The notes under the pieces were generated by a model. It was not told the DNA's origin. It did not search any database and saw only the letters and a program-made list of their open reading frames with translations. A program made the translations under genes and the position numbers. Shown here in pieces: positions 6,193 through 6,481 of a DNA stretch of 6,481 nucleotides; the stretch's first letter is position 1; the number at the start of each line of letters is the position of its first letter. Origin of the DNA: Geopsychrobacter sp. (GTDB lineage: Bacteria; Desulfobacterota; Desulfuromonadia; Desulfuromonadales; Geopsychrobacteraceae); NCBI GenBank assembly GCA_030620915.1, contig JAUXIR010000088.1:1-6481 (forward strand). Direction: 5' to 3'.

Positions 6193-6481
6193 TTACTTCC
6201 CCTTCACTTTGAAACCGGCACGCGAAAACGCCGCGCCGAGATCGGTGGTTATCTTGCTGGACTTCTGGCCTGACCTCTTTTTCTGTGACGGCTTTGCGGC
6301 TGTTTTTTTCGGGCCCGATGCCGCTTCGTTCACCGTCTTATCACTCCCCGAGCGCATACTCAGGCCGATCCGGCGCCGCTGCAGATCGAGAGAAACCACG
6401 CGCACCTGGACCTGTTGGCCAACCTTGACGACGGTGGCCGGGTCGCGCACAAAACGATCAGCCAACTGACTGACATGGACC
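6193..6481 (-). CDS. tex: 3' end of tex: S1 domain and basic tail of the Tex protein
   Basis: The last 95 residues of a protein whose gene continues beyond the right edge. The fragment opens with VHVSQLADRFV, then DPATVVKVGQ, VQVRVVSLD and RRRIGLSMR. This is the second half of the S1 RNA-binding domain of Tex (YhgF), and the 'FV-DP--VVK-G' and 'GLSMR' strings are typical of that protein rather than of ribosomal protein S1. After about residue 43 comes a flexible tail rich in Lys, Ser, Ala and Gly, ending in a short segment GAAFSRAGFKVKGK; a basic tail after the S1 domain is usual for Tex. Full-length Tex is about 770-780 residues, so most of the gene lies outside. It is a cytoplasmic nucleic-acid-binding protein linked to transcription and toxin expression in other bacteria. 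Another S1-domain protein is possible but less likely. Confidence 0.85.
   Translation of the reverse strand, partial: VHVSQLADRFVRDPATVVKVGQQVQVRVVSLDLQRRRIGLSMRSGSDKTVNEAASGPKKTAAKPSQKKRSGQKSSKITTDLGAAFSRAGFKVKGK
6197..6204 (-). promoter_or_regulatory. Ribosome binding site of the PHP gene inside tex
   Basis: AAGGGGAA on the minus strand encodes part of the final Lys-Gly-Lys of Tex and also lies eight bases (from GGGGA) before the GTG at 6189. The dual use supports the unusual GTG start and suggests that ribosomes finishing tex feed the next gene. Confidence 0.6.

Noticed and set aside
5329..6273. A 314-codon rightward open frame lying over the PHP gene and the end of tex
   Set aside because: It is in exact codon register with the PHP and tex frames, so its stops could only come from TTA, CTA or TCA codons on the minus strand, which are rare in these genes. 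Its product resembles no family, while the minus-strand product has a complete PHP active site.

Overview
This is ordinary chromosomal sequence with moderately GC-rich coding regions and tight gene packing. It most likely comes from a gammaproteobacterium. The grounds are a full-length HrpB-type helicase with the proteobacterial C-terminal domain, a Tex C-terminus, a YciV/RNase AM-like PHP protein, Shine-Dalgarno-led starts and sigma70-like promoter hexamers. The genus cannot be told from the sequence alone.

Layout. Positions 1-230 look like a divergent control region. A rightward sigma70-like promoter and a leftward one sit back to back, and the leftward one may serve a gene that starts at about 52 and runs off the left edge. 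Next comes a rightward pair: an M20-family peptidase T-like metallopeptidase (231-1364), followed after two bases by hrpB (1367-3823). A rightward enoyl-CoA hydratase with its own ribosome binding site follows (3872-4654). It converges on a leftward cluster, listed here in transcription order: the 3' end of tex (6481-6193), a PHP-domain phosphoesterase (6189-5302) only three bases downstream, and then, after an AT-rich gap of about 170 bases, a small TPR protein (5130-4696).

How the genes relate. The peptidase probably completes breakdown of small peptides. HrpB is a putative DExH RNA helicase. Tex is an S1-domain nucleic-acid-binding protein, and the PHP protein resembles enzymes that hydrolyse 3',5'-bisphosphonucleotides and short RNA or DNA ends. 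Tex and the PHP protein are almost certainly co-transcribed, as are the peptidase and HrpB. The enoyl-CoA hydratase has both catalytic glutamates and is likely a general short-chain beta-oxidation-type hydratase, but no other fatty-acid gene lies nearby.

I found no mobile element, CRISPR array, tRNA, rRNA, phage gene or defence system, and no convincing new system. The points worth checking are local: gene coupling, a divergent promoter, an AT-rich leader and a stem-loop over a stop codon.
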